64,000 bases of DNA from Conexibacter sp. SYSU D00693 (GTDB lineage Bacteria > Actinomycetota > Thermoleophilia > Solirubrobacterales > Solirubrobacteraceae): assembly GCF_017084525.1 (NCBI RefSeq), contig NZ_CP070950.1, forward strand, positions 1,302,001 to 1,366,000, given 5' to 3'. Every line of letters starts with the position of its first letter. The stretch's first letter is position 1. The notes under the pieces are model-generated. The model saw only the letters and a list, made by a program, of their open reading frames with translations, made no database searches and was not told the origin of the DNA. Of the stretch, positions 48,231 through 57,140 are shown piece after piece. A program made the position numbers and the translations under genes.

Positions 48231-49874
48231 CCGAACGACAGGAACCCGGTGTCCGCCGAGCCGCCCAATCCGGTGCACATGGCCACGTCCGAGCATGTGC
48301 GCTGGACCACCGTGAACTTCGCCGAGGCCATCCAGGGGGTGCAGAAGCCCCTGAGCTGGGGCATGTGGTCGCTCTCCATGGAGACCTCGGTGCGCCGGAC
48401 CTTCGGCGCGCTGGGCGTCCTCCCCGCCCGGGAGGTGCCGGTGCCGGCGAGCGCCGACGAGCGGATGAGCGGCATGTTCTTCGGGCGGGCCGCGGGCAAC
48501 ATCGAGGTCTTCCGCCGGATCGGCGACGGCATGCCGGGCAGCTCGGGCGACGTCATCGAGGAGAAGCTCTTCGGCAAGGCGCCCGTCGGCGAGCCGTCGC
48601 GCAAGCCGCTGTCGGCGCTGCGACGCTACCCCGTCGTCGCGGTCAAGCTGCCGCGCGCCGCCCGGCGGCCGCCGCGCGAGCTGCGCCCGATGCGCGCCCG
48701 GTTTCGCACGTGGTGGCAGGACGCCGTCCTCGACCACCCGCCGCGCGACCTCGCCGAGGCCCAGGCGCTGCTGCGCGCGTCGGCCGACCGCTTCATCGAG
48801 GTCGGGGTGCTGCACGCGACGACGACGCTGCTGGCCAGCGCGCTGCTGGACCAGCTCGGCGCGCTGGCCGAGAAGGCCGTCGGCGACCGGGCGCTGGCGA
48901 TGGACCTCGCGACGGGCTACGGGTCCATGGAGGAGACCGAGCTCATCGAGGACCTGTGGTCGGCCTCGCAGGGGCGCCTGGCCATCGAGGCGCTGCTGCA
49001 CCGCCACGGCTACCACGGGCCCGACGAGGGCGACCTCTCCAGCCGCACCTGGCGCGAGGACCGGGCGCCGCTCGACGCGATCCTCGCCTCCTACGCCAAG
49101 AAGGACATGGCCAACCCGCGCGAGCGCGAGGTCCAGCAGCTCGCACGCCGGCAGGAGGCCGAGGCCCGGCTGCTGGCCGGCCTCGCCGCCGCCCGGCGTC
49201 CGGCGGCCCGGCTGACCATGCGCCTGGCCGGTCGCTACATCCCGCTGCGCGAGATCGGCAAGGCCGCGTTCCTGCACGCCCTCGACGGGGCCCGCTGCGC
49301 GGCCCGCGCAGGCGGCCGCGCGCTCGCCGACGCCGGGCACCTCGACGACCCCGACGACGCGTTCTTCCTCACCTTCGACGAGTTCCTGGGCGAGCCGTCC
49401 GGCGACCTGCGCGAGCGCGTCGCCGAGCGCCGGGAGCGCCACGAGCGCTACACGCAGCTCGTCCTGCCCCCGTCGTGGACCGGCCCGCCCGTGCCCATCG
49501 AGGTCGACCCCGACGAGGGCGCCGCCGCCGACGCGCCCAGCGCGCTGCAGGGCATCGGCGTCGTGGGCCGCCGGGTCACGGGCCGTGCCCGGGTCGTCCA
49601 CGACCCCATGGACGCCGACCTCGACGACGGCGACATCCTCGTGTGCCGCACCACGGACCCGAGCTGGACGCCGCTGTTCATGCTCGCCGACGCGCTCGTG
49701 ATCGACACGGGCGGGCAGATGAGCCACGGGGCGATCGTCGCCCGGGAGCTCGGCGTGACCTGCGTCATCAACACCGTCACGGGCACGCGCGACATCCCCG
49801 ACGGCGCGACGATCACCGTCGACGGCAGCGCCGGGACGGTCGAGATCGGGACGGTCCCCCCGGTGCCCGCCTAG
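48222..49874 (+). CDS. ATP-grasp-less rifampicin-phosphotransferase-like protein with phosphohistidine domain (copy 1)
   Basis: 550 residues from ATG 48222; ATG 48279 (MATSEH) is an alternative. The N-terminal WTTVNFAEAIQGVQKPLSW corresponds to the start of the central (substrate) domain of RPH-type phosphotransferases and PEP synthases; RHGYHGPDEGDLSSRTWRED is conserved among the three paralogs here. The C-terminal ~100 residues are a swivelling domain, CRTTDPSWTPLF then TGGQMSHGAIVARE with His502 as phospho-acceptor. The ~300-residue ATP-grasp domain found in RPH is missing, so phosphate must come in trans or the reaction differs. It forms an operon with two TetR genes 15 bases downstream. 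Confidence 0.82.
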   Translation: MPSPNDRNPVSAEPPNPVHMATSEHVRWTTVNFAEAIQGVQKPLSWGMWSLSMETSVRRTFGALGVLPAREVPVPASADERMSGMFFGRAAGNIEVFRRIGDGMPGSSGDVIEEKLFGKAPVGEPSRKPLSALRRYPVVAVKLPRAARRPPRELRPMRARFRTWWQDAVLDHPPRDLAEAQALLRASADRFIEVGVLHATTTLLASALLDQLGALAEKAVGDRALAMDLATGYGSMEETELIEDLWSASQGRLAIEALLHRHGYHGPDEGDLSSRTWREDRAPLDAILASYAKKDMANPREREVQQLARRQEAEARLLAGLAAARRPAARLTMRLAGRYIPLREIGKAAFLHALDGARCAARAGGRALADAGHLDDPDDAFFLTFDEFLGEPSGDLRERVAERRERHERYTQLVLPPSWTGPPVPIEVDPDEGAAADAPSALQGIGVVGRRVTGRARVVHDPMDADLDDGDILVCRTTDPSWTPLFMLADALVIDTGGQMSHGAIVARELGVTCVINTVTGTRDIPDGATITVDGSAGTVEIGTVPPVPA

Positions 49875-49889
49875 GCTCCCGGGCAGCAC

Positions 49890-50534
49890 GTGCCGTCGGT
49901 CACCCGCAAGCCCCGCCTCAGCCGCGCCGAGCGCCAGGAGCAGCGCCGCGACGCCATCCGCCGGCGCCTGCTGGCCGCGCTCGAGGCGCTGCTCGACGAC
50001 GGCGGCAGCTTCACCGAGCTGCCCGTCGAGGCGCTCATCCGGGAGGCCGGCGTCGCGCGGTCGACGTTCTACGTGTACTTCGAGGACAAGGGCGACCTGC
50101 TGCTCACGCTCGCCCAGGACGTCGTCGACGACCTGCTGGTCGGCGCCGCCGACTGGCTGAGCCTGGAGGCCGGAGCGACCCAGGACGACCTCGAAGCCGC
50201 CCTGCGACGCTTCGCCGCGACCTACGTCCAGCACCGGGTCATCGTCGCCGCCATCGCCGAGACCGCGCCGCACGACGCGCGGCTGGGCGAGCTGCTCGAC
50301 ACGCGGCTCGACCAGCTCGTGCGGGAGCTCGCCGGGCACCTCGCCGCCGGCCAGGAGCGCGGGCTCGTGCGCCGCTCGCTGGACCCCGAGCCGATCGCCG
50401 TGTGGGTCAGCGCCCTGCTCGAGCGCGGCCTGCACCAGCTCGCCGGCCCCGGCACCCCCGCCGAGCCCGACCGCGCCGCCGCCGCCCTGGCGCCGCTGCT
50501 GTGGAACGCCCTCTACCGGGAGCCGGCCGCGTGA
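49890..50534 (+). CDS. TetR-family transcriptional regulator (first of a coupled pair)
   Basis: 214 residues from GTG 49890. Recognition segment REAGVARSTFYVYFEDKGDL (~residues 51-70). Close paralog of the TetR at 14329 (same MPSVTR start, same recognition helix), so both may bind GGAC-N5-GTCC. Overlaps the next TetR gene by GTGA. Co-transcribed with the phosphohistidine protein, whose promoter has that motif. Confidence 0.92.
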   Translation: MPSVTRKPRLSRAERQEQRRDAIRRRLLAALEALLDDGGSFTELPVEALIREAGVARSTFYVYFEDKGDLLLTLAQDVVDDLLVGAADWLSLEAGATQDDLEAALRRFAATYVQHRVIVAAIAETAPHDARLGELLDTRLDQLVRELAGHLAAGQERGLVRRSLDPEPIAVWVSALLERGLHQLAGPGTPAEPDRAAAALAPLLWNALYREPAA

Positions 50535-51172
50535 GCGCGACCGACCGGCGGGCCGCGGCGCGCAGCGGTCGCCGGGCCGAGCTGGGCACGAAGCTCCTGC
50601 CCGCGGTCGAGCGGCTGCTCGCCGACGGCGCGAGCTTCACGGAGCTCAGCGTGGACGAGCTGCTGGCCGAGGCCGGCGTGGCGCGCTCGACCTTCTACAA
50701 GGCCTTCGAGGGCAAGGGCGACCTGCTCGTCGAGTGGCTGGGCCAGATCGTCGACGAGCTCGAGCAGGCCGCCGACGCGTGGTTCACGCTCGGCGGGGAC
50801 GCCCGGCGCGAGGAGCTCGCCGCGGCGCTCGCCGAGACGATGCGCGCCTACGCCCCGCACGCGGTGGTGATGAGCGCCGCGTACGAGGTGGCGCCCTTCG
50901 ACGCCGCCGTCGGGGCGGCCCTGCACGACCTGTCGACGCGCGGGGTCGCCGGGCTGCGCCAGCACCTCAAGCGCGGCCAGCGCGAGGGCTGGGTCGACGC
51001 GGCGCTCCCGGCCGACGAGACCGCGACCTTCCTCACCGCGATGGGCGAGCGCGCCTACCAGCAGCTGCGCCGGCTGGGCGCCGAGCACGACCTCGACCGG
51101 TTGCGCGCCGCGCACACGGACCTGGTCTGGCACGCCCTCTACGCGCACGCGCCGGCCCACGCCCCGGGCTAG
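50531..51172 (+). CDS. TetR-family transcriptional regulator (second of a coupled pair)
   Basis: 213 residues from GTG 50531, overlapping the preceding stop. Recognition segment AEAGVARSTFYKAFEGKGDL differs from its neighbour at the tip (KAF for VYF), so specificity may differ or the two may form heterodimers. Its ligand domain (AYAPHAVVMSAAYEVAPFDA) is similar to that of the 14329 regulator (TYRPHVTLMAATYDTAAYDV). Stop overlaps the convergent gene as CTAG. Confidence 0.92.
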   Translation: MSATDRRAAARSGRRAELGTKLLPAVERLLADGASFTELSVDELLAEAGVARSTFYKAFEGKGDLLVEWLGQIVDELEQAADAWFTLGGDARREELAAALAETMRAYAPHAVVMSAAYEVAPFDAAVGAALHDLSTRGVAGLRQHLKRGQREGWVDAALPADETATFLTAMGERAYQQLRRLGAEHDLDRLRAAHTDLVWHALYAHAPAHAPG

Positions 51173-52764
51173 GCCGGCGCGGGCTGCGCCCCCACGGCCT
51201 CGAGGACGTCGACCGTCCCCTTCGACCCGTCGACGCGGACGAGGTCGCCCGTGCGGATCGCGGCGGTCCCGGTCCGCGTGCCGGTGACGCACGGGATGCC
51301 CAGCTCCCGGGCGACGATCGCGCCGTGGCTGATCGGTCCCCCGATGTCGACGACCAGCGCCGAGGCCATGACCATCACCGAGGCCCAGCTCGGGTCCGTC
51401 GTGCGGCAGACGAGCACCTCCCCCGGCTCGAGCTCCTCGTCGCCGTCCGGGTCGACGATGAGCCGCGCGCGGCCCTCGACGACGCCGGGGCTCACGGCGA
51501 TCCCGGAGACGACCACCTCCTCGCGCGCGCCGCGGCCGTCGCCGCGCGGCCGGGGCTCCGGCTCGCCCTCCCACGACTCGGGGAGGTCGAGCTCGAGGTG
51601 GCGCTCGTGCGCCGCGCGGCGCTCGGCGGCCACCTCGCGCAGGCCCGGCGCCGGCACCGGGGCCAGCAGCTCCTCGAGCGTGAGCATGAAGACGTCCTCG
51701 GGGTCGTCGAGCACGCCGTCGGCGACGAGCTCACGCCCGAGCGCGCGAGCGGCGGTCCGTGCCACGTCCGAGCACTGCAGGAACGTCGCCTTGCCGACGC
51801 CGCGCAGCGGGATGAGGCGCCCGGCCAGGGCGAGGACGAGCCGGGCCGGCGGGCGGCGCACCGGCGCCAGCGCGCCCAGCAGCTCCTGCTCGGCGGCGCG
51901 GCGCTCGAGGGCGCGCCCGGCCTCGACCGCGCGCGGCTCGCGCTCGTCGGGCAGGTCGCGGTAGGAGGCGGCGAGCGCCTCCACCGGGTCCGGCCGCAGG
52001 CGCCACGTGCGCGCCGACAGCTCGCCCTCGTTGGGCCCGTGGAAGCCGTGGCGGCGCAGGAACGCCTCGAGCTCCAGGCGCCCGCGCGAGAGCGCCCACA
52101 TGTCGGCCACCACGTCGGTCTCGGCCATGTCGCCGTAGCCCGTGACCAGGCGGATCTCGAGGCCCGGCCGGCCCGCCCGCTCGGCCAGCGCGCGGACCTG
52201 CTCGTACAGCGACTGGCAGAGCATCGCCGCCAGCGTGTGCGGGCGCATGACCTCCTCGTGGCGCCGCGCGGCCTCGGCGAGGACGGCGCGGGCGGCGGCG
52301 GCGCTCGCGGGCGGCGCGTCGAACGTCGTGCGCTCCCACCACGGACGGATCTCCGCGGAGGCGTCGCGCAGGCGCGCGGCGACCCGGGCGACCGCGAGCG
52401 GCGCCTTGGCCGCCACCGCCGGGTAGCGGCGCCGGCTCGAGCGGTCCTCGAGCCCGGGTCGCACGGTGCCGAAGATCTGCTGCTCGATGGCGTCGGCGCT
52501 CGTGCCGGGCATGAGGTCGCCCAGCCAGCGGAAGGTGTCGAGGTTGGCCGCGGCCCGGCCGAGGAAGAGGTCCCACATCCGCTCCTCGCGCCGCTCGGGC
52601 GCCCGGACCTCGGAGGCCCTGAGCACCCCGAGGTCGCAGAACGCCCCGCGGAACGCCCGCTCGACGTTGTCGCCGAAGAAGCTCCAGGTCAGCGGCGTCA
52701 CGACGCCGGGCAGGGCCTCCCCCGCGTTGATGGTCGACCACGCCACCGGCCTCTCGCCCGTCAT
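51169..52764 (-). CDS. ATP-grasp-less rifampicin-phosphotransferase-like protein with phosphohistidine domain (copy 2)
   Basis: 531 residues. WSTINAGEALPGVVTPLTWS marks the start of the RPH-type central domain; RHGFHGPNEGELSARTWR is the shared internal motif; the C-terminal swivel has TTDPSWASVMVM and IGGPISHGAIVARELG with His480. There is no ATP-grasp region. Divergent from the TetR at 52843 across the TGAAAG-N2-CTTTCA operator, so control differs from copy 1. Confidence 0.82.
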   Translation of the reverse strand: MTGERPVAWSTINAGEALPGVVTPLTWSFFGDNVERAFRGAFCDLGVLRASEVRAPERREERMWDLFLGRAAANLDTFRWLGDLMPGTSADAIEQQIFGTVRPGLEDRSSRRRYPAVAAKAPLAVARVAARLRDASAEIRPWWERTTFDAPPASAAAARAVLAEAARRHEEVMRPHTLAAMLCQSLYEQVRALAERAGRPGLEIRLVTGYGDMAETDVVADMWALSRGRLELEAFLRRHGFHGPNEGELSARTWRLRPDPVEALAASYRDLPDEREPRAVEAGRALERRAAEQELLGALAPVRRPPARLVLALAGRLIPLRGVGKATFLQCSDVARTAARALGRELVADGVLDDPEDVFMLTLEELLAPVPAPGLREVAAERRAAHERHLELDLPESWEGEPEPRPRGDGRGAREEVVVSGIAVSPGVVEGRARLIVDPDGDEELEPGEVLVCRTTDPSWASVMVMASALVVDIGGPISHGAIVARELGIPCVTGTRTGTAAIRTGDLVRVDGSKGTVDVLEAVGAQPAPA

Positions 52765-52781
52765 CGGACGACCCTACCCGC

Positions 52782-52803
52782 AAGCTGAAAGGTCTTTCAA
52801 CTT
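52782..52803. promoter_or_regulatory. TGAAAG-N2-CTTTCA palindromic operator
   Basis: TGAAAGGTCTTTCA (52786-52799), extended by AAG and CTT on the flanks. It lies in the divergent gap between phosphohistidine copy 2 and the TetR gene and matches the two copies at 55500-55535. Confidence 0.72.
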
Positions 52804-52842
52804 CGGGTGGGCAGCGGCCGCCCGGCGTGGCAGGATGGGCCC

Positions 52843-53472
52843 ATGGCGGAGGTCGCAGCCCCGGTCGGACGACGCGAGCGCACGCGGCGCCGGCTCCTCG
52901 ACGCCGCCCGCGAGCTCATCACCGAGAAGGGCGTCGCGGGGCTGCGCATCCAGGAGATCACCGAGGGCGCCGGCGTCGCGCTGGGCTCCTTCTACAACCA
53001 CTTCGCCTCCAAGGAGGAGCTCGTCGAGGCGGTCGTCGGCGAGAGCCTCAGCGCGCTGGCCGAGACGGTCTCGCGGCCGACGGGCGCCGACCAGGACCCC
53101 GCCGAGCTCGTGTCCAACGCGATCCGGCGCTTCGTCGCCCGGGCCTACGAGGACCCCGACTTCGCGCGGCTCGTCGTCCACCTCGAGCACGCCGACGCGC
53201 TGTTCATGTCGGCCGTCTGGCCCGCCGCCCACGCCGCCCTCGAGGAGGGCGTCGCCGCCGGGCGCCTCAAGCCGCTGCAGGTCGACCTCGCCGTCACGAC
53301 GATCCTCGGCGGTGCCCTGTCGCTCATGCGCGCGATCGTCGACGGGCGCATCGGCCCGGGCGCCGAGACCGCCTACGCGGAGATGTGCCTGCGGGCCCTC
53401 GGCCTCCCCGCCCGCCAGGCGGCGGCGGTGGCCAACCGGCCACTGCCCCCGCTGGTCGACGCGACCGGCTAG
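52843..53472 (+). CDS. TetR-family transcriptional regulator, likely owner of the TGAAAG operator
   Basis: 209 residues from ATG 52843. RERTRRRLLDAARELITEKG then recognition segment EGAGVALGSFYNHFASKEEL (~residues 40-59), a FadR/AcrR-like N-terminus unlike the RSTFY group. Its position beside TGAAAGGTCTTTCA, which is repeated twice before the AveC-like operon, suggests it controls both. Ends with the CTAG stop overlap. Confidence 0.92.
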   Translation: MAEVAAPVGRRERTRRRLLDAARELITEKGVAGLRIQEITEGAGVALGSFYNHFASKEELVEAVVGESLSALAETVSRPTGADQDPAELVSNAIRRFVARAYEDPDFARLVVHLEHADALFMSAVWPAAHAALEEGVAAGRLKPLQVDLAVTTILGGALSLMRAIVDGRIGPGAETAYAEMCLRALGLPARQAAAVANRPLPPLVDATG

Positions 53473-54521
53473 GCGGCGCCCTCCACCGCCAGGAACCGGT
53501 CGCGCATCGCGCGCTGGAAGTCGTCGAACCAGATCTCCTGGTAGCTGGCGTGGGTCGTGCGGCCCCGCTCGTCCTGCCAGCGGAAGACGGAGTCGTGGAA
53601 GGAGACGTTGGGCCAGGCCGGCAGCGTCGCGGTGGCGAGCGCCTCGCCGCTGAAGCGGTGCGCGGCGCCGGTCTCGTCGACCAGCTCGAGCTCCTGGCGC
53701 AGGGCCATGTAGGTGAAGGGGTCGCGCTCGAGCACGTCGCGGCGCACCGAGCGCACGTCGCGGGCCTCGCCGTCCACGACGATCCACGCGAAGTGGTGGG
53801 TCGGGCGGTCCGGCGGCACCTGGTAGATCCCCGCCCACGCCGGGTCGGTGTCGGGCGCCTCGAAGGACACCTGGCTGAGCACGAGGTCGTCGCCGAACCA
53901 CATCGGCGACCAGCCGACCGGCGGCACCGGCACGGCGCCCTGGCGCTCGACGCGCACCTGGCGCCACGACCGGTCGCGCGGCGCATGGCAGTCGACGGCG
54001 AAGCGCTCGCCGCGCAGCACGAGCTCGCCGGTGACGTGCATGAACTGCTCCGAGCCGCCCGGGGCCATCGACGCGTCCTGGCGCTCGTCCTCGCCCGGCA
54101 TGACGTGCCCGCGGGCGAAGAGCGGCGTCACCGCGGTCTGCGTGACGTCCAGGGAGGTGCGTCCGTCGTTGCTGGTGTAGCTGATGCGCGCGACGCGGCC
54201 GGGCTCGAGCAGCTCGATGCGCAGCCCGTTGGCGGTGGTGATCGAGTGCCCGTCGATCGCCGGCCAGGGCATCGTCATCTCGTAGTCGACGAAGTCCATG
54301 TCGGTGACCTGGACGTTGCCGCGCCCGCGGAAGAGGCAGACCCCGCCCTGGCAGAGCGGGAAGGCCGGCTGGTAGCGGACGTAGAGGAACGCGCCGATCT
54401 CGGCCTCGGGGATGCTGAAGCCGAAGTAGTGCGTGTGGATCGTGTGCGGCTCCCACGCCGCGCCGTCCTCCGGCAGGGGCAGCCAGAGGTCCGACGCGGC
54501 GGGGTGGGTCTCGAGCGCCAT
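53469..54521 (-). CDS. Lipocalin-like protein of the DUF7064/7065 (AttH/CrtC-like) type
   Basis: 350 residues, soluble, beta-rich, no signal peptide seen. The CHAPRDRSWRQVRVER motif in the middle matches the GHRDRSWG hallmark of proteins related to AttH, carotenoid 1,2-hydratase CrtC and Svf1, which form two lipocalin-like barrels and bind or modify hydrophobic molecules. A second member is at 57137. It follows the AveC-like gene by six bases in the same operon, controlled by the TGAAAG sites. Function not established. Confidence 0.72.
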   Translation of the reverse strand: MALETHPAASDLWLPLPEDGAAWEPHTIHTHYFGFSIPEAEIGAFLYVRYQPAFPLCQGGVCLFRGRGNVQVTDMDFVDYEMTMPWPAIDGHSITTANGLRIELLEPGRVARISYTSNDGRTSLDVTQTAVTPLFARGHVMPGEDERQDASMAPGGSEQFMHVTGELVLRGERFAVDCHAPRDRSWRQVRVERQGAVPVPPVGWSPMWFGDDLVLSQVSFEAPDTDPAWAGIYQVPPDRPTHHFAWIVVDGEARDVRSVRRDVLERDPFTYMALRQELELVDETGAAHRFSGEALATATLPAWPNVSFHDSVFRWQDERGRTTHASYQEIWFDDFQRAMRDRFLAVEGAA

Positions 54522-54527
54522 CGCGGG

Positions 54528-55454
54528 CTAGGAGGCCGCCGCGCCGAGCGCCGGGGCGGGTGCGCCGACGGGGACCCGGCCGGGCGCCGGCGCCCCGGGC
54601 ACCGGCGCGCTGCCGGGGACCGGGGGCGGCGGGTCGCCCGACAGCGCCTCGCGCAGGAGCTCGAGCTTGGTGAGCCTGCGCACCTGCTCGGCGGGACGCC
54701 CGACGAGGAAGCCGAGCATCCACACGACGTAGAGCGCGAGCAGGAACGTGGCGAGGGCCGCGAGGTGCGTCCACACCAGGGAGATGCCCTCGTTGTTCAG
54801 CGTGATCCACATCGGCCAGCCGATGCCGGCGTTCGTGATGCCGTCGACCATCGGGATGATCGGGATCACGCCGAGGATCCGCCAGCCGGTGAGGTGGGGC
54901 CGCAGGCGGTAGATGAGCGCGCCGCCGATCATCGGCATGAGCGGGTTCATGAGCGTCCACCACAGCGGCAGGCCCCAGAAGTCCAGCGGCTGGGAGCCGT
55001 AGTACTCGTAGGCGCCCAGGAGCACGCCCGGGCTCTCGAGCCAGATGTTCACGCCGCAGTCGATGAGGTACAGCGCGAACATCCCGCGGGCGGTGATGCC
55101 GGCCGCGTACAGGCGGTAGGCGATGTACGCCAGGCCGCCGACGTACCACGTGTAGACGAACGGGATGAACAGCGGCATCGTCCGGTCGAGGATCGTGTAC
55201 GTCGAGAGCTCCGCGCCCTCCTTGATGTAGCAGAGCCCCATCGTGTCGACGATGGGCTCCCAGACGCACGCGAGGAGGCCGCCGGCGAGGCAGACGAGCA
55301 GCAGCGGCTCCTTGCCCGCGCGCAGGTGGCGCAGGCCGATGGTGAGCAGGAGCGCCACCGGGATGCCCAGGAAGATCGTGAAGATGATCTCGGGGGTGAG
55401 CGGCATCACGCTGTCGGGATGCACGGGGATCGCTGCGAGCACGTCGAACGGCAC
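54528..55454 (-). CDS. Polytopic membrane protein related to the AveC family
   Basis: 308 residues, about seven to eight hydrophobic helices, with a Pro/Ala-rich cytoplasmic tail (~265-308). NIWLESPGVLLGAYEYYGSQ and a following W..MNPLMPM loop are similar in pattern to the AEGLVWLPLGFWEYPGG region of the AveC-like protein at 4749, so a distant relationship is probable. GTG 55454 is preceded by GGAGGAG. First gene of a two-gene operon whose promoter has two TGAAAG-N2-CTTTCA sites. Confidence 0.75.
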   Translation of the reverse strand: MPFDVLAAIPVHPDSVMPLTPEIIFTIFLGIPVALLLTIGLRHLRAGKEPLLLVCLAGGLLACVWEPIVDTMGLCYIKEGAELSTYTILDRTMPLFIPFVYTWYVGGLAYIAYRLYAAGITARGMFALYLIDCGVNIWLESPGVLLGAYEYYGSQPLDFWGLPLWWTLMNPLMPMIGGALIYRLRPHLTGWRILGVIPIIPMVDGITNAGIGWPMWITLNNEGISLVWTHLAALATFLLALYVVWMLGFLVGRPAEQVRRLTKLELLREALSGDPPPPVPGSAPVPGAPAPGRVPVGAPAPALGAAAS

Positions 55455-55499
55455 GGGTCTCCTCCAGGACTCGGTGTCGCGGCGACGCTACCAGAGAAC

Positions 55500-55535
55500 T
55501 GAAAGGACTTTCAACTTCTCCTGAAAGGGCTTTCA
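55500..55535. promoter_or_regulatory. Two TGAAAG-N2-CTTTCA operators
   Basis: TGAAAGGACTTTCA (55500-55513) and TGAAAGGGCTTTCA (55522-55535), 22 bases apart. They lie upstream of the AveC-like operon; the second overlaps the last codon and stop of phosphohistidine copy 3. Confidence 0.72.
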
Positions 55536-57140
55536 GACCCGGGCGAGGACCTCGACCGTCCCGGCCGTCCCGTCGACGCGCACGCGGTCGCCGGTGGCCA
55601 GGACGCTCGTCCCGTTGCCCGTCCCCACCACGCACGGGACGCCGAGCTCGCGGGCGACGACCGCGGCGTGGCTCAGCGCCCCGCCGAGGTCGACGACGAG
55701 CGCGCTGGAGACGAACATGATCGACGACCAGCTCGGGTCCGTCGTGCGCGCGACGAGCACCTCGTCGGGCTCCACGTCCTCGAAGCTCGGGTCGGTCACC
55801 ACCCGCGCGACGCCCTCGACCACCCCCGCGCTGACCCCGGTGCCCCGCACGACGCCGGACCCGCCGTCCGCCCCGCCCCCGGCCCCGGGCGCCGCCACCG
55901 GCACGAGCTCGGGCAGGCCGGCCCACGACGACGACGCCGGCTCCACGCGCTGGTGGGCCGCGCGCCGCTGGCGGCGGTGCTCGACCACCTCGCGCACGCC
56001 GTCGGGCAGGGCGCCGCAGAGCTCCTCGCCGGTGAGCAGGAAGACGTCGTCCGCCGCGGCCAGCACGCCGTCGGCCTCCAGCAGCGCGCCCGCCCGCCGC
56101 GCCGCCGCGCGGCCGGCGTCGACCGCCTGCAGGAACGAGCGCTTGGCCACCCCGCGCAACGGCAGCCGGGCGGCCGCGAGGCGCAGGAGCAGGGCCGCTG
56201 CCGGGCGCCGGCGGCGCGGCAGCGCGGCGAGCACCTCGGCCTGCGCCGCCGCCAGGCGCTCGCGCGCCCCGGCCTCGCCGGCCAGCGGGCTCTGGGCCTC
56301 GTCCCGGGCGGCGTAGCGCGCGACCATGGTGTGCAGGGGCGCCGGGTCCTCGCGCCAGACGCGGCTGGAGACCTCGCCCTCGTCGGGACCGTGGAAGCCG
56401 TGGCGCGCGACCACGTCGGCGACCTCGAGCTCGCCGCGCGACGCGCGCCAGATGTCGGCGACGACCGCCATCTCCGCGCCCCCGGTGCCGCTCAGCACGG
56501 CGAGGTCGCCCACCCCGGCGTCCTGCACGAGGGCGTCGAGCGCGTCGAACAGCGGCCGGATGCTGGAGAGCGTGCCCACGAGCTGCACGTGCCCGGCGCG
56601 CTCGAAGCGCGCGACGGCCTGCGCGAACAGCGCGCGGGCACCCGCGAGGTCGAGGGCGGGGGCCCGGGCCACCGCGTCGCGCCACCAGCGGTCCTGCTCG
56701 GGCGCCAGCGCGCGCAGGAGCCCCGGGAAGCGCGCGAAGGTCGTGGGCAGGCGGACGGCGATCGCGGGGTAGCGGGCGCGGGTGGGCGCGAAGGCCATGC
56801 CGGGCGGGACGGCCCCGAACATGCTGCGGATCGCCTCGGCCCCCGTCGTCCCGGGCAGGCGGTCGCCGACCAGCGCCATGAACTCGAGCTGCATCGTCAG
56901 GCGACCGTGGAACGGCCGCAGGACCCAGTCGGCGGGGTCGGCCGGCGGCGCCAGCTCGTCCCGGCGCAGCACGCCGATCTCGTGGGCCGCCCGGCGCGCC
57001 GCGCGCTCGCCCGTCGGTCCCCAGAGCGACCAGCACAGCGGTGTCATGACGCCCGGCACGGCCTCGCCGAGGTTCGTGGTCGTCCAGTGGTGGACGGCCC
57101 GCTCCGACGGCATCAGCGGGTCGGGCGGTGCGGAGCTCAC
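55533..57140 (-). CDS. ATP-grasp-less rifampicin-phosphotransferase-like protein with phosphohistidine domain (copy 3)
   Basis: 535 residues from GTG 57140. WTTTNLGEAVPGVMTPLCWS start, internal RHGFHGPDEGEVSSRVWRED, and C-terminal TTDPSWSSIMFV and LGGALSHAAVVARELG with His491. A Gly-rich linker (~430-440) joins the body to the swivel domain. No ATP-grasp domain. Second gene of an operon with the lipocalin-like gene (GTGA overlap), under the dyad at 58101-58138. Confidence 0.82.
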   Translation of the reverse strand: MSSAPPDPLMPSERAVHHWTTTNLGEAVPGVMTPLCWSLWGPTGERAARRAAHEIGVLRRDELAPPADPADWVLRPFHGRLTMQLEFMALVGDRLPGTTGAEAIRSMFGAVPPGMAFAPTRARYPAIAVRLPTTFARFPGLLRALAPEQDRWWRDAVARAPALDLAGARALFAQAVARFERAGHVQLVGTLSSIRPLFDALDALVQDAGVGDLAVLSGTGGAEMAVVADIWRASRGELEVADVVARHGFHGPDEGEVSSRVWREDPAPLHTMVARYAARDEAQSPLAGEAGARERLAAAQAEVLAALPRRRRPAAALLLRLAAARLPLRGVAKRSFLQAVDAGRAAARRAGALLEADGVLAAADDVFLLTGEELCGALPDGVREVVEHRRQRRAAHQRVEPASSSWAGLPELVPVAAPGAGGGADGGSGVVRGTGVSAGVVEGVARVVTDPSFEDVEPDEVLVARTTDPSWSSIMFVSSALVVDLGGALSHAAVVARELGVPCVVGTGNGTSVLATGDRVRVDGTAGTVEVLARV

